NCBI GenBank assembly: GCA_036261625.1
Contig: DATAKL010000049.1
Coordinates: forward strand, 62,001 to 126,000
DNA from: JAAXKN01 sp036261625
Lineage (GTDB): Bacteria > Bacteroidota > Ignavibacteria > Ignavibacteriales > SURF-24
DNA length: 64,000 bases
Reading direction: 5' to 3'
The position numbers and the translations under genes are program-made. A model generated the notes under the pieces. It was given only the letters and a program-made list of their open reading frames with translations. It made no database searches and was not told the origin of the DNA. Positions 1-8,260 of this stretch are shown in pieces (the first letter of the stretch is position 1; each line of letters opens with the position of its first letter).

Positions 1-2
1 TG

Positions 3-290
3 GGCAGCCCGTTAAAGATTACGGACCTTGTGGCAACACTTCCCGGTGTTTACTACGCAACACGCTGCGCCGTAAATACGCCTAACAACGTCAGAAAGGC
101 AAAGAAGGCTATTACAAAGAGCTTCGAATACCAGAAACTGAACAAAGGGCTCTGCTTCATTGAAATAGTATCCAACTGCCCTTCAAACTGGAAGATGACT
201 CCCGTTCAGGCAAACAAGTGGCTGGAAGAAAACATGCTTCCGTACTACCCGCTTGGCGACTTAAAAGTACCTAATGATAAGGAGAAATAA
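3..290 (+). CDS. 2-oxoacid:ferredoxin oxidoreductase, beta subunit (C-terminal part)
   Basis: The frame is already open at the left edge, so only the last 95 residues of the protein are seen; the GTG at 30 is internal. The readable part contains DLVATLPGVYYATRCAV and a CPSNWKMTPVQANKWLEENM stretch near the end, which is characteristic of the TPP-binding beta subunit of the archaeal/anaerobic 2-oxoacid (2-oxoisovalerate or 2-oxoglutarate type) ferredoxin oxidoreductases. These enzymes oxidatively decarboxylate a 2-oxoacid to the acyl-CoA and reduce ferredoxin in the cytoplasm. The gamma subunit gene follows after a single base. Which 2-oxoacid is used cannot be told from this fragment, because the alpha subunit and the TPP motif lie outside the window. 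Confidence 0.85.
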   Translation, partial: GSPLKITDLVATLPGVYYATRCAVNTPNNVRKAKKAITKSFEYQKLNKGLCFIEIVSNCPSNWKMTPVQANKWLEENMLPYYPLGDLKVPNDKEK

Positions 291-291
291 G

Positions 292-846
292 ATGACTGAA
301 GAAATCATTATTGCAGGCTTCGGCGGGCAGGGCGTTCTCTCAATGGGACAGATTCTCTGCTATTCAGGTGTCATGGAGGATAAGGAAGTAAGCTGGATGC
401 CTTCCTACGGTCCTGAAATGCGCGGCGGCACAGCCAACTGCATCGCAATTATAAGCGATACACAGATCAGTTCACCGATCCTGACAAAATTCGATACCGT
501 AATTGCACTTAACCAGCCGTCACTGGATAAATTCGAATCGGCTGTTAAGCCCGGCGGGCTCCTGATCTATGAAGCCAGTACAATACTTAATCCGCCTACA
601 AGGAAGGACATTGACATACTTGCAATTGAAGCTGCCAATGAGGCAACAAAACTGAACAACTCGAAGATCATGAACATGATCGTCTTAGGTGCCTTCCTGA
701 AGAAAAAACCTATAATAGCATTTGATAATATTCTTAAAGGACTCAAGAAAGTGCTCCCTGAAAGATATCATCACCTCATTCCTCTTAATGAACAGGCTTT
801 AAGAAGGGGAATGGAACTTGCCGAAGGCGTAAGCGCGGCACTGTAA
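292..846 (+). CDS. 2-oxoacid:ferredoxin oxidoreductase, gamma subunit
   Basis: A 184-residue protein with the family-typical GFGGQGV motif at residues 9-15 and the SYGPEMRGGTANC segment around residues 42-54, both hallmarks of the gamma (catalytic, CoA-proximal) domain of pyruvate/2-oxoisovalerate ferredoxin oxidoreductases. The frame opens at 274, but the ATG at 292 is the better start: it has AAGGAGAA (279-286) at good spacing and begins one base after the beta-subunit stop, as expected for translational coupling. A hairpin follows at 861-892, so this is probably the last gene of the operon. Confidence 0.88.
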   Translation: MTEEIIIAGFGGQGVLSMGQILCYSGVMEDKEVSWMPSYGPEMRGGTANCIAIISDTQISSPILTKFDTVIALNQPSLDKFESAVKPGGLLIYEASTILNPPTRKDIDILAIEAANEATKLNNSKIMNMIVLGAFLKKKPIIAFDNILKGLKKVLPERYHHLIPLNEQALRRGMELAEGVSAAL

Positions 847-860
847 TTTGCTTCATTTTA

Positions 861-900
861 TCCGGGAGGCCCCGTATGTGCTGCCTCCCGGAACAATTTT
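861..900 (+). terminator. Hairpin terminator after the oxidoreductase operon
   Basis: Ten-base perfect arms TCCGGGAGGC (861-870) and GCCTCCCGGA (883-892) enclose a 12-base loop and are followed by ACAATTTT. The T-run is short, so termination efficiency is uncertain, but the position 15 bases after the gamma-subunit stop fits. Confidence 0.6.
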
Positions 901-1021
901 ACTCCCCGGAACAATTTTACCGCTCAGAAAGCAATTCTTCCGCTCATAAAATTATTATGATTTCTCTTTATTTTTTGTTTTCCCTACCTTAAGTTTCCAC
1001 CTGAATACTTCAGGAAATAAA

Positions 1022-2053
1022 ATGAAAAAAACTTTCTTTATTCTTTATCTGTTAACTTCATGCATAATGGCACAAACGGGCTACACTCTAAGCGGCCGTG
1101 TTTTTGATGAACTTACAGACAAGACTCTTGCCAATGTAAATGTATACCTGTCGAATTCCCTTCTTGGGACAATGACAAACGACAGCGGATATTATAAAAT
1201 CTCAGGCATACACGAAGGGCAGTTTGAAGTTGTGGCTTCTTTCATAGGCTATGAAACGAAAAGCCAGGTAATGTATTTCGATAACGTGATAAAGCAGAAG
1301 AAAGATTTCAAACTTAGCCCCAGGACATACGTCATGGAAGGCATTAGCATAACGGCTGAGGATCCGAAAGTCTGGAGGGATAACTTTGCCTTGTTCCGCG
1401 GGCTGTTTTTAGGGAGGACCTCATTTGCAGATGAATGTGAAATTGAGAACAAGGAAATGATTGATTTTAAGCGTGAGAGTCTGGATTTACTGACTGCAAG
1501 TTCCAAAGTGCCTCTTGTAATAGTAAACAAGGCTCTGGGCTACAGGATAAACTGCATTCTGCAGGAGTTCAGGTGGGACATGGCAAACCAGAAGATAAAT
1601 TATGTTGTAAAGCCCGGGTTTTCACTTCTTAAGGCGGAGGCGGGTCAGGACACACTTAAGTGGAAAGAAAACAGGATGAAGGCCTATGAATTCTCCATCG
1701 AGCGGTTTCTAAAGAGTCTTATTGCAAACGACTATTTTGAAAAGGGCTACAGGATATATCTCGATCAGTATCCAAATGCCGCGAACTACGCCGGCATGAG
1801 TTCGGAAAGGACATCTTCTGAAGATCTTATAAACAAAAGCAGCCGCACCAAAGGTGACGAATACACGCTCAAGTTCAAAGGATTCCTAAGGATTGAGTAC
1901 AATCACGAAACCACCTGGCTGAGGATGCTATATCCCGAGGTTACAATGGACCGCAGCGGCAACGTAAAGGAGCTTATCCCGTTTCAGGTCTATGGCGCCT
2001 GGGCGCATACAGGCATAGCCAACATGCTCCCGCAGTATTTCGTTGCAGAATAG
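1022..2053 (+). CDS. Exported protein with carboxypeptidase-like regulatory domain
   Basis: The 343-residue product starts with a signal peptide (MKKTFFILYLLTSCIMAQ). Residues about 21-115 form a carboxypeptidase-regulatory-like (CarboxypepD_reg / DUF4480-type) beta-sandwich: SGRVFDELTDKTLANVNVYL, then NDSGYYKISGIHEGQFEVVASFIGYE. The rest (about 120-343) is an uncharacterised domain that I do not recognise; proteins with this layout are common in Bacteroidota envelopes and lack the TonB-receptor barrel. It stands alone between a terminator upstream and a repeat cluster downstream. Location is periplasm or outer membrane by inference; substrate and role are unknown. Confidence 0.7.
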   Translation: MKKTFFILYLLTSCIMAQTGYTLSGRVFDELTDKTLANVNVYLSNSLLGTMTNDSGYYKISGIHEGQFEVVASFIGYETKSQVMYFDNVIKQKKDFKLSPRTYVMEGISITAEDPKVWRDNFALFRGLFLGRTSFADECEIENKEMIDFKRESLDLLTASSKVPLVIVNKALGYRINCILQEFRWDMANQKINYVVKPGFSLLKAEAGQDTLKWKENRMKAYEFSIERFLKSLIANDYFEKGYRIYLDQYPNAANYAGMSSERTSSEDLINKSSRTKGDEYTLKFKGFLRIEYNHETTWLRMLYPEVTMDRSGNVKELIPFQVYGAWAHTGIANMLPQYFVAE

Positions 2054-2093
2054 TAGAATAATATTGTATGTTATTGGCAGTAGATATACAAAA

Positions 2094-2201
2094 AAACGGC
2101 GTAGCCGTTTCATGTTTGTAGCCCAGGGTTCAAAATCCCCGAAGGGGATGAAGAACCCTGGGTAAGGAAACCCCAACCATCCCCAAACCGCGTAGCGGTT
2201 T
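2094..2201. repeat. Cluster of three palindromes, REP-like intergenic element
   Basis: Three hairpins sit in about 110 bases. Outer ones are near copies: AAACGGC-GTA-GCCGTTT (2094-2110) and AAACCGC-GTA-GCGGTTT (2185-2201), each followed by TCATGTYTGT. Between them is a nested hairpin with arms CCCAGGGTTC (2122-2131) and GAACCCTGGG (2153-2162) around an inner ATCCCC-GAA-GGGGAT (2135-2149). The arrangement, with compensatory changes between the two outer hairpins, looks like a dispersed REP/BIME-type element rather than a terminator. It separates converging genes. Confidence 0.6.
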
Positions 2202-2239
2202 CATGTCTGTTAAGCGGTATCAGGGATACAAATACCCCT

Positions 2240-2920
2240 TCATTGTACAAATTTAGGAAATTTAATGCCGTAATACCCGCCAGATCCTCTCGGAAGAGGC
2301 CGCGTACTCAAATATATCTTATGAATCTTTTCTTTCAAATTTATGTAATGAATAAATGTATGAAAAGGATAAGGAGGAGTGTGGGCTGTTATAGCTCCGG
2401 TTACTATAAAAGAATCGTTGTCAATCCATACTGCCTCGTCGCATCCGCAGGCGGTTCCGCAGGAAATAAACACTGATTTTTTACAATTCTTAAGGTCAAT
2501 AAGAATTGCAGCTGCATCACCCTGAAACCAGGCTTTTATTGTATCATTTTCTATGGACAATTCTGCAGTGTCACTATATATGTCCAGATATTTTGAGCTG
2601 TCAGGGGAGTAATTGTAATAATATTTTGAGTAAATTGATTCAAGCTCTTTAGATCTGTACACTGTAAAAGAATCTTCGGTAATAGGTTTGAGGGCTGCCG
2701 ACTTTTCCAAATAAAAATTACTAATGTCAAACCCGGGATCACGTTTACGGGAGAATTCAATCCACCTGGGCATCTTTGCCTCCATTACATTCCAAATGGA
2801 TTTGAATTCGTCATTATCAGGAATTTTTGCCGAGCATGAAAATATGTTTAAGCAAAAGACCGGCAGCATTATCAGGAACATTAAAATTTTCTTATCAGGC
2901 GTTCTTATTGAAGATCCCAT
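2240..2920 (-). CDS. Uncharacterised exported protein (possible lipoprotein)
   Basis: A 226-residue product that I do not recognise. The N-terminus has a hydrophobic segment (ILMFLIMLPVFCLNIFSC) preceded by basic residues; the IFSC could be a weak lipobox, so attachment to the outer membrane is possible but unproven. The body is mixed polar with several aromatic clusters (YSKYYYNYSPDSSKYLDIY; about residues 95-115) and no catalytic motif I can name. The start at 2920 is used; a later in-frame Met at residue 14 would give a shorter signal sequence. It is transcribed towards the palindrome cluster. Gene status is supported by length and the signal-like N-terminus only. Confidence 0.55.
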   Translation of the reverse strand: MGSSIRTPDKKILMFLIMLPVFCLNIFSCSAKIPDNDEFKSIWNVMEAKMPRWIEFSRKRDPGFDISNFYLEKSAALKPITEDSFTVYRSKELESIYSKYYYNYSPDSSKYLDIYSDTAELSIENDTIKAWFQGDAAAILIDLKNCKKSVFISCGTACGCDEAVWIDNDSFIVTGAITAHTPPYPFHTFIHYINLKEKIHKIYLSTRPLPRGSGGYYGIKFPKFVQ

Positions 2921-2990
2921 TGGGTATCAGCTCCCAGATGTTTTTGAATAACATTAATGATTTCCAGGATATGTGTCAATCTTTCACATC

Positions 2991-3022
2991 AGAGCCTCGG
3001 AGAGGCCAGTCGAGGCTCTTTT
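2991..3022. other. Inverted repeat between two minus-strand genes
   Basis: Nine-base arms AGAGCCTCG (2991-2999) and CGAGGCTCT (3011-3019) surround an 11-base loop. It lies just downstream of the stop of the 3052-3606 gene and upstream of the 2240-2920 gene, both read on the minus strand. The T-run (CTTTT) is on the plus strand, the wrong side for terminating those genes, so its role is unclear. Confidence 0.4.
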
Positions 3023-3051
3023 ACAGGAATTGAAAGAAAATTTTATTCTTA

Positions 3052-3606
3052 TTAGAATCTGCCGATGTAGAGGTTTAAGGACCCTCCGGCATATGACCTT
3101 TTTGAATTGAGATTTCCGAAACATGAGCCGCCGATTCCCAGAAAGTCGGTAATTTCAACTCTTACATGCAGTTCAAGAGGAAGGCCGATTGTCTGGATAT
3201 TTATTTTCTCATATTGCCTTTCGGAGATTTTGGCACCGCGCTTTACTGCGTCAATGTAGCTTAAACCTCCGGATAAGCTGAGATGAAGAATACCATTTCT
3301 GTGGGATCTTCCGTAAAGTAAACCTATTTCCCTCATTTTCAGCTGCGGGTCATCCCAGGACTGACCACCGCCCGGAGAACCCCAGACGAATTCATCTGCT
3401 TTTATATATCTGGCCGAGAAAACATTTTCATTGTAGGAATATGATAACCCCCAGTTGAAAGCAGCACCAAAATAACTTGTCCCCATTCCTCCGTTAAACC
3501 AGAAGCTCCCTGGATTATCTTCAGTTGTCTGTTGTCCTGATAAAGGGAAGGTAAAAAGAAAAATAAAAAGTGGCAGGATCCATATTGCTTGAGTCAGCTT
3601 TTTCAT
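3052..3606 (-). CDS. Uncharacterised outer-membrane-barrel-like exported protein
   Basis: The 184-residue product begins with a clear signal peptide (KKLTQAIWILPLFIFLFTFP) cut near SGQQ. The mature part alternates short polar and aromatic stretches (SFWFNGGMGTSYFGAAFNWG and GILHLSLSGGLSYIDA) and ends in a YAGGSLNLYIGRF strand with terminal Phe, which fits a small 8-stranded outer membrane barrel. No functional motif is recognised. It is separated from polA upstream by a hairpin terminator at 3685-3715, so it probably has its own promoter. Confidence 0.6.
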   Translation of the reverse strand: MKKLTQAIWILPLFIFLFTFPLSGQQTTEDNPGSFWFNGGMGTSYFGAAFNWGLSYSYNENVFSARYIKADEFVWGSPGGGQSWDDPQLKMREIGLLYGRSHRNGILHLSLSGGLSYIDAVKRGAKISERQYEKINIQTIGLPLELHVRVEITDFLGIGGSCFGNLNSKRSYAGGSLNLYIGRF

Positions 3607-3674
3607 TCAGTAAGTTCCTATTTTATAAAAGATGACAAAAAAGTTTTTTGAAAAATTAATCAGAAAGATTGAGA

Positions 3675-3715
3675 AATAAAAAGAAAATTTCAGCCCGTAA
3701 GACAGGCTGAAATTT
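3675..3715 (-). terminator. Rho-independent terminator of polA
   Basis: Eleven-base perfect arms AAATTTCAGCC (3685-3695) and GGCTGAAATTT (3705-3715) with a nine-base loop. Read on the minus strand the hairpin is followed by a T-rich run (TTTTCTTTTTATTT), and it starts 35 bases beyond the polA stop. Confidence 0.75.
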
Positions 3716-3749
3716 CTTAAATACAACTACTATATAATCTCAGATACCC

Positions 3750-6572
3750 TTAATGCGCATCCAGCCAGTTGTCGGCAACTCCTGTCTCGGCTACAATGGG
3801 TACTTCCAGTGGTAGAGCGGTCTCCATGAGCTCTTTAATTAAAGGCCTGAGCTCGTCAACTTCATCCTTGTGCGCATCAAACAAAAGTTCGTCGTGCACC
3901 TGGAGCACCATCTTTGTTCTGGTATTCCTTTTCTTTAACTCCTCATGAATTCTTATCATCGCAAGCTTTATCATGTCGGCTGCGGTGCCCTGGATGGGCA
4001 TATTGATGGCAACTCTTTCTTCGAACTGACGAACAACCCTGTTCTTGCTGTTAATGTTTTTAAGATAACGCCGCCTTCCAAGCAATGTCTCGGCGTAGCC
4101 TTTCTGACGGGCCTTCAGAACAGAGTCTTCCATAAAATCATTAACCTTGCTGAATGTGCTGAAGTATGTGTCGATGATCTTCTTTGCATGCGCCTGCGTA
4201 ACGCCAAGACGTGTCTTAAGGCCGAAGGATCCGATACCGTAGAGTATGCCGAAATTGACCTCCTTGGCTCGCCTCCTCATATCTGAAGTTACATCCTTGG
4301 GATCCACCCTGAATACAAGTGCTGCCGTGGATCGGTGAATGTCTTCTGCATTCCTGAATGCCTCAACTAAAGCCGGATCCTTGCAGATAGCGGCCATTAT
4401 TCTAAGCTCGATCTGGCTGTAATCCGCGCTAAGAATAACATAATCCTTATTCCTCGGCACAAAGGCACGCCTGATCTCCTTACCCATTTCTGTTCTGATC
4501 GGAATGTTCTGCAGGTTCGGATTATTGCTCGAAAGTCTTCCAGTGGAAGTTATCGTCTGGTTAAATGACGTATGAATCCTTCCTGTAGCAGGATGAATAA
4601 GTGTTGGAAGAGAATCGGTATAAGTAGATTTAAGCTTTGCCACCTGACGATAGTCCAGTATGAGATCAATGATCTCATGAGTGCCTTTTAAGCCTTCAAG
4701 AGACCTGGCATCAGTGGAAAATCCGGTCTTGGTTTTCTTGCCTGTAGCAAGTCCGAGCTTACTGTATAAAACCTTCTGTAGTTGAAGAGGGGAGTTAACG
4801 TTAAACTCTTCGCCTGCAAGGTCATATATCTTTTTCGTGTAGTTGTCCATCAATATCTGCAGGTCGCTGCTTAAGCCTTTCAGTATATCAGTATCAATTC
4901 TTACACCTTCGCGCTCCATATCCTCAAGCACCGGCACCAGTGGGAATTCAACCTTATTGCAAAGCTCAGTGAGGTTATTTTCCTCTAGCTCACGCGACAA
5001 AATATTATAAAGCCTGTAGGTTACATCCGAATCCTCGCAGGAGTACTCTGCCAGGTCGCTCGGCGGAACGTCAAATATTTTTGCAGCTTCTTTCTTGTTT
5101 CCGATTAAGGCTGTAAGAGGAATAGGCTTATAGTTCAGGTATTTTATCGAGAGCTCATCCAGCCCGTGCTTCTGATCGGGATCCAGCACGTAGCTTGCAA
5201 TCATTGTATCGAAATAAAAGTTCTTAACTTCAATGCCGTATTTTCTGAGCGAAGCCATGTCGAACTTTCCGTTCTGACAGATCTTCTTAATGTTCTCATT
5301 TTCAAAGACCGGCTTAAAGATCCTTACGAACTCATCTATGCTCAGCCTGTCAGTCATATCTTTCTGGAACAGATCGCCTGTTTCAGTAAACGGGTTTACT
5401 GCAACAAAATAGGCTTCCTTAGGCTTTGTTGAAAACGATACGCCTGCAAGGTTCAAGTCGAAGCAGTTAAGTGAATCAGTTTCGGTGTCGAAAACAAACT
5501 GATCCACTTTGCTCAGTTTTGCTGCCAATTCCTCGGCACCTTTTTTATCAACCATGAGGTGGTACTTAATGAGCTCGCGGTTAAACGATGTCACTTCAAC
5601 CGGTGTTTCTTCCGTTACCGGAAGAGCTTCAGAAGAAGGTGCTTCATTGGATGCGGGTATTTCTTTTTTCTGGCTGGCCTGGCCTCCACCGAAAATTTTC
5701 TCCACCCTGGTAAAGAAATTCCGGAATTCCAGCTCTTCAAACATTTTCTTCAGGTGTTCCATATCAGGCTGATGGAACTCTGCCTTCAGAATGTTGCAGT
5801 CAAAGGGAACGGATGTGTGTATTGTTGCAAGCTCCTTGGAAAGGAAGGCATTATCCTTTCCTTCAATAAGCTTGCGTTTTAAGGCAGGCTTATCGATCTG
5901 TTCAATATTTTCATAAATGCCTTCAATTGTCCTGAACTGCTGGATCAGGGGAATCGCCCCGACAGGACCGATACCTGCAACGCCCGGTATGTTATCGGAC
6001 TTATCGCCAATAAGCGCAAGGTAGTCTATCATCTGGATCGGTTCAAATCCGAAGTCCTCTTTAATTTTCGCCTCATCAATTACAACGATCTCCTCGGTTG
6101 TTTTTCCCGGCTTTATCACCTTAATGTTCGGTGTAATGATCTGGTTAAAATCCTTGTCGGGCGTAATGGCAAAAGCCTCCATCCCCAGTTCCTCGGCTTT
6201 CTTTACAGCTGTTCCGATTATATCATCGGCTTCAAAGCCGGGTACTATGTAGATTGGAATATTAAATGCCTCAACCACCTCCTTAATCCTTCCAAGCTGT
6301 GATATCATATCATCAGGCATTGCAAGGCGTGTGGACTTGTACTGGTCGTATCTTTCGTGGCGGAAAGTTTTTTCCTTGGAGTCGAAGGCAACGGCAATAT
6401 AGTCGGGTTTATTTACCTCCAGTATCCTTAGAAGCTGGCTTATAAAGCCGAATATTGCCGAGGTGGGTTCTCCCTTGGTAGTTGCAAGCGGACGCCCCAT
6501 AAAAGCGAAATATGCCTTATAGGCAAGTGCCATGGCATCAACAATTACAAATTTCTTTTTCTGTTTTTCCAT
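3750..6572 (-). CDS. polA: DNA polymerase I with 5'-3' and 3'-5' exonuclease domains
   Basis: A 940-residue family A polymerase for Okazaki fragment maturation and excision repair. Domain order: N-terminal 5'-3' exonuclease/FEN domain (about 1-290), 3'-5' proofreading domain (about 325-515) and polymerase domain (about 540-940). All proofreading motifs look intact: Exo I DTETD with D362 and E364, Exo II NGKFD, Exo III YSCEDSD. Polymerase motif A DYSQIELR begins at D717, motif B is RRRAKEVNFGILYG, and motif C is VHDE with D894. The frame opens with a TTG at 6593, but the ATG at 6572 (MEKQKKKFVIVD) aligns better with the family N-terminus. No strong ribosome binding site is visible. The gene lies 49 bases downstream of the permease gene on the same strand. 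Confidence 0.96.
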   Translation of the reverse strand: MEKQKKKFVIVDAMALAYKAYFAFMGRPLATTKGEPTSAIFGFISQLLRILEVNKPDYIAVAFDSKEKTFRHERYDQYKSTRLAMPDDMISQLGRIKEVVEAFNIPIYIVPGFEADDIIGTAVKKAEELGMEAFAITPDKDFNQIITPNIKVIKPGKTTEEIVVIDEAKIKEDFGFEPIQMIDYLALIGDKSDNIPGVAGIGPVGAIPLIQQFRTIEGIYENIEQIDKPALKRKLIEGKDNAFLSKELATIHTSVPFDCNILKAEFHQPDMEHLKKMFEELEFRNFFTRVEKIFGGGQASQKKEIPASNEAPSSEALPVTEETPVEVTSFNRELIKYHLMVDKKGAEELAAKLSKVDQFVFDTETDSLNCFDLNLAGVSFSTKPKEAYFVAVNPFTETGDLFQKDMTDRLSIDEFVRIFKPVFENENIKKICQNGKFDMASLRKYGIEVKNFYFDTMIASYVLDPDQKHGLDELSIKYLNYKPIPLTALIGNKKEAAKIFDVPPSDLAEYSCEDSDVTYRLYNILSRELEENNLTELCNKVEFPLVPVLEDMEREGVRIDTDILKGLSSDLQILMDNYTKKIYDLAGEEFNVNSPLQLQKVLYSKLGLATGKKTKTGFSTDARSLEGLKGTHEIIDLILDYRQVAKLKSTYTDSLPTLIHPATGRIHTSFNQTITSTGRLSSNNPNLQNIPIRTEMGKEIRRAFVPRNKDYVILSADYSQIELRIMAAICKDPALVEAFRNAEDIHRSTAALVFRVDPKDVTSDMRRRAKEVNFGILYGIGSFGLKTRLGVTQAHAKKIIDTYFSTFSKVNDFMEDSVLKARQKGYAETLLGRRRYLKNINSKNRVVRQFEERVAINMPIQGTAADMIKLAMIRIHEELKKRNTRTKMVLQVHDELLFDAHKDEVDELRPLIKELMETALPLEVPIVAETGVADNWLDAH

Positions 6573-6621
6573 TGTATAGAGAATATTATCCAAAGTTTAT
6601 CAGTAAAATATGAACTTAAAT

Positions 6622-8067
6622 TTATGATTTTTCTTCGAGTGTTACCACTTCTGTGCTATTGTTCCTGGTTTTCCACTTCATATAGAAATATAGCGGAATT
6701 CCCGATAAAACTAAAACAAGCCCCATCCTGGCGTTCTGGCTGTCTGATATTAAAGTGTTGAGCAGAAATATGACCGAAAATACAACAAAAATTGCGGGAG
6801 TAAAGGGGTAGCCCCATACCTTGTATGGCCTCGGGGCCAGGGGCATTTTCCGCCTGAGAATAAAAACTCCAAAAGCCCCAAGGGCATAAAAAAGCCAGGC
6901 TGCAAACATTACGTAATCGGTAATGATGTCGAAAGACCCTGTTAAAACCAGTACCGCGCTCCAGCTTCCCATAACCGCCAGTGAAACATACGGGGTCTTG
7001 AATCTCTCATGTACCCAACCCAAACTATTGAAAAAAAGTTTCGTTCTTGCCATTGCAAACATTACTCTTGCTGTAGATAAAATGCTCCCGTTTAAGGCCC
7101 CGAACGTGGAAACAATTACTGCAATCGAAATGATGCTGGCGCCTACGGGACCAAAGATTATCTCGGCCGCACTGGCTGCAACAAGAGGGGATTTGGACAT
7201 TTGATCAATCGGCAGAACATAAAGGAATGCTATATTGATTAAGACATATATAACAACAACTGCAAAGGTGCCTATAAGCAGGGCAAGCGGTACATTGCGC
7301 TTCGGGTTCTTAATCTCGCCTGAAACATAAGTAACATTGTTCCAGCCGTCGTATGCCCAGAATGCTCCTGCCAGTGCAAGCCCTATCATTGAAAGCATTG
7401 TGTGACCGCCAGTTTGTGCGGGAATGTTGAAGCCTGTATAAACGTTTGAAAATGTACCCTGGCCAACCAGCAAAATTAAAAGCGATAGGAGAATTACTGA
7501 GGCTATTTTTATTATTGTAATAACTGTCTGAACGGCACCTCCGAAAACCACGCCAATGTAATTTACAACGGTCAGAAAACCGATCGTAAGCATGGCAACG
7601 GCTTTCGTACCAAAGTCCCTCAATGGAAAGATATCTCCCACAAGCGGCATATAAACTGCAAACTGTTCTATTTCTTTGGGAAAGTGGGGGAACTTGAAAA
7701 AATAACCCAGGTACTCAGAAAACACATATGCAATTGCAGCCTGGCTTCCGGTCTGTATAACTGAAAGCGTTGCCCAGCCGTACAAAAATGCCGTAAAGTC
7801 CCCGTACATCAGGCGGAAATAGGCGTACTGGCCGCCTGTTTCATCAATCATTCCTGAAATTTCCGAATTTGTAAGCGCACCAATAAAGCTTACTGCGCCC
7901 GCTATTATCCATACCAGAAGAAGTAACTCAGGTGAGAGGAGCTGGCCTGCCATAGTAGCAGGCTTGCGGAAGATTCCTGAACCGAGCATTGAACCGATGA
8001 CTATCATTACTGCTGCAAGCAGACTTAGACCCCGGACTAATTCCTGATCCTTTTTGCCACTACTCAT
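6622..8067 (-). CDS. APC-superfamily amino acid permease
   Basis: A 481-residue inner membrane transporter with about 12 hydrophobic segments. The first helix carries the APC signature IVIGSMLGSGIF (GSGIF at residues 29-33), and FWAYDGWNNVTYVSGEIKNP (around residue 230-250) is the typical fifth/sixth-helix region of the basic/neutral amino acid antiporter (LAT/YjeH-like, APA) families. The open frame reaches 8205, but the ATG at 8067 is preferred: it follows GAGGGT at good spacing and the extra N-terminal residues would not be family-like. The gene is divergent from the SDR gene; a long inverted repeat lies in its probable leader at 8142-8175. The substrate is not deducible. Confidence 0.87.
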   Translation of the reverse strand: MSSGKKDQELVRGLSLLAAVMIVIGSMLGSGIFRKPATMAGQLLSPELLLLVWIIAGAVSFIGALTNSEISGMIDETGGQYAYFRLMYGDFTAFLYGWATLSVIQTGSQAAIAYVFSEYLGYFFKFPHFPKEIEQFAVYMPLVGDIFPLRDFGTKAVAMLTIGFLTVVNYIGVVFGGAVQTVITIIKIASVILLSLLILLVGQGTFSNVYTGFNIPAQTGGHTMLSMIGLALAGAFWAYDGWNNVTYVSGEIKNPKRNVPLALLIGTFAVVVIYVLINIAFLYVLPIDQMSKSPLVAASAAEIIFGPVGASIISIAVIVSTFGALNGSILSTARVMFAMARTKLFFNSLGWVHERFKTPYVSLAVMGSWSAVLVLTGSFDIITDYVMFAAWLFYALGAFGVFILRRKMPLAPRPYKVWGYPFTPAIFVVFSVIFLLNTLISDSQNARMGLVLVLSGIPLYFYMKWKTRNNSTEVVTLEEKS

Positions 8068-8141
8068 TTTATTACCCTCTTGAATTGACTTTTGAAGATA
8101 AAGAATTGAATACTTAAAAGAAACTGCCTGAAGGAGAAAAT

Positions 8142-8175
8142 TCCGGGGATATAAAACACATGTTTTATTCCCGGA
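8142..8175. promoter_or_regulatory. Imperfect inverted repeat between divergent permease and SDR genes
   Basis: Arms TCCGGG (8142-8147) + ATAAAACA (8151-8158) pair with TGTTTTAT (8161-8168) + CCCGGA (8170-8175), with a three-base bulge opposite one base. It lies 75 bases upstream of the permease start and 85 bases upstream of the SDR start, where an operator or leader hairpin would be expected. The function is inference. Confidence 0.4.
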
Positions 8176-8260
8176 TATTTTTATATTCAGTAAAACTAAA
8201 GGCATTTGATTTTACATTCCCGCTTAGCTAATTAATACAAGAACTAATAATGAGGCTGAT

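Noticed and set aside
2094..2201. Insertion-sequence ends or transposon remnant
   Set aside because: No transposase frame and no terminal inverted repeats flanking a cargo; the hairpins are local and paired, more like REP elements.
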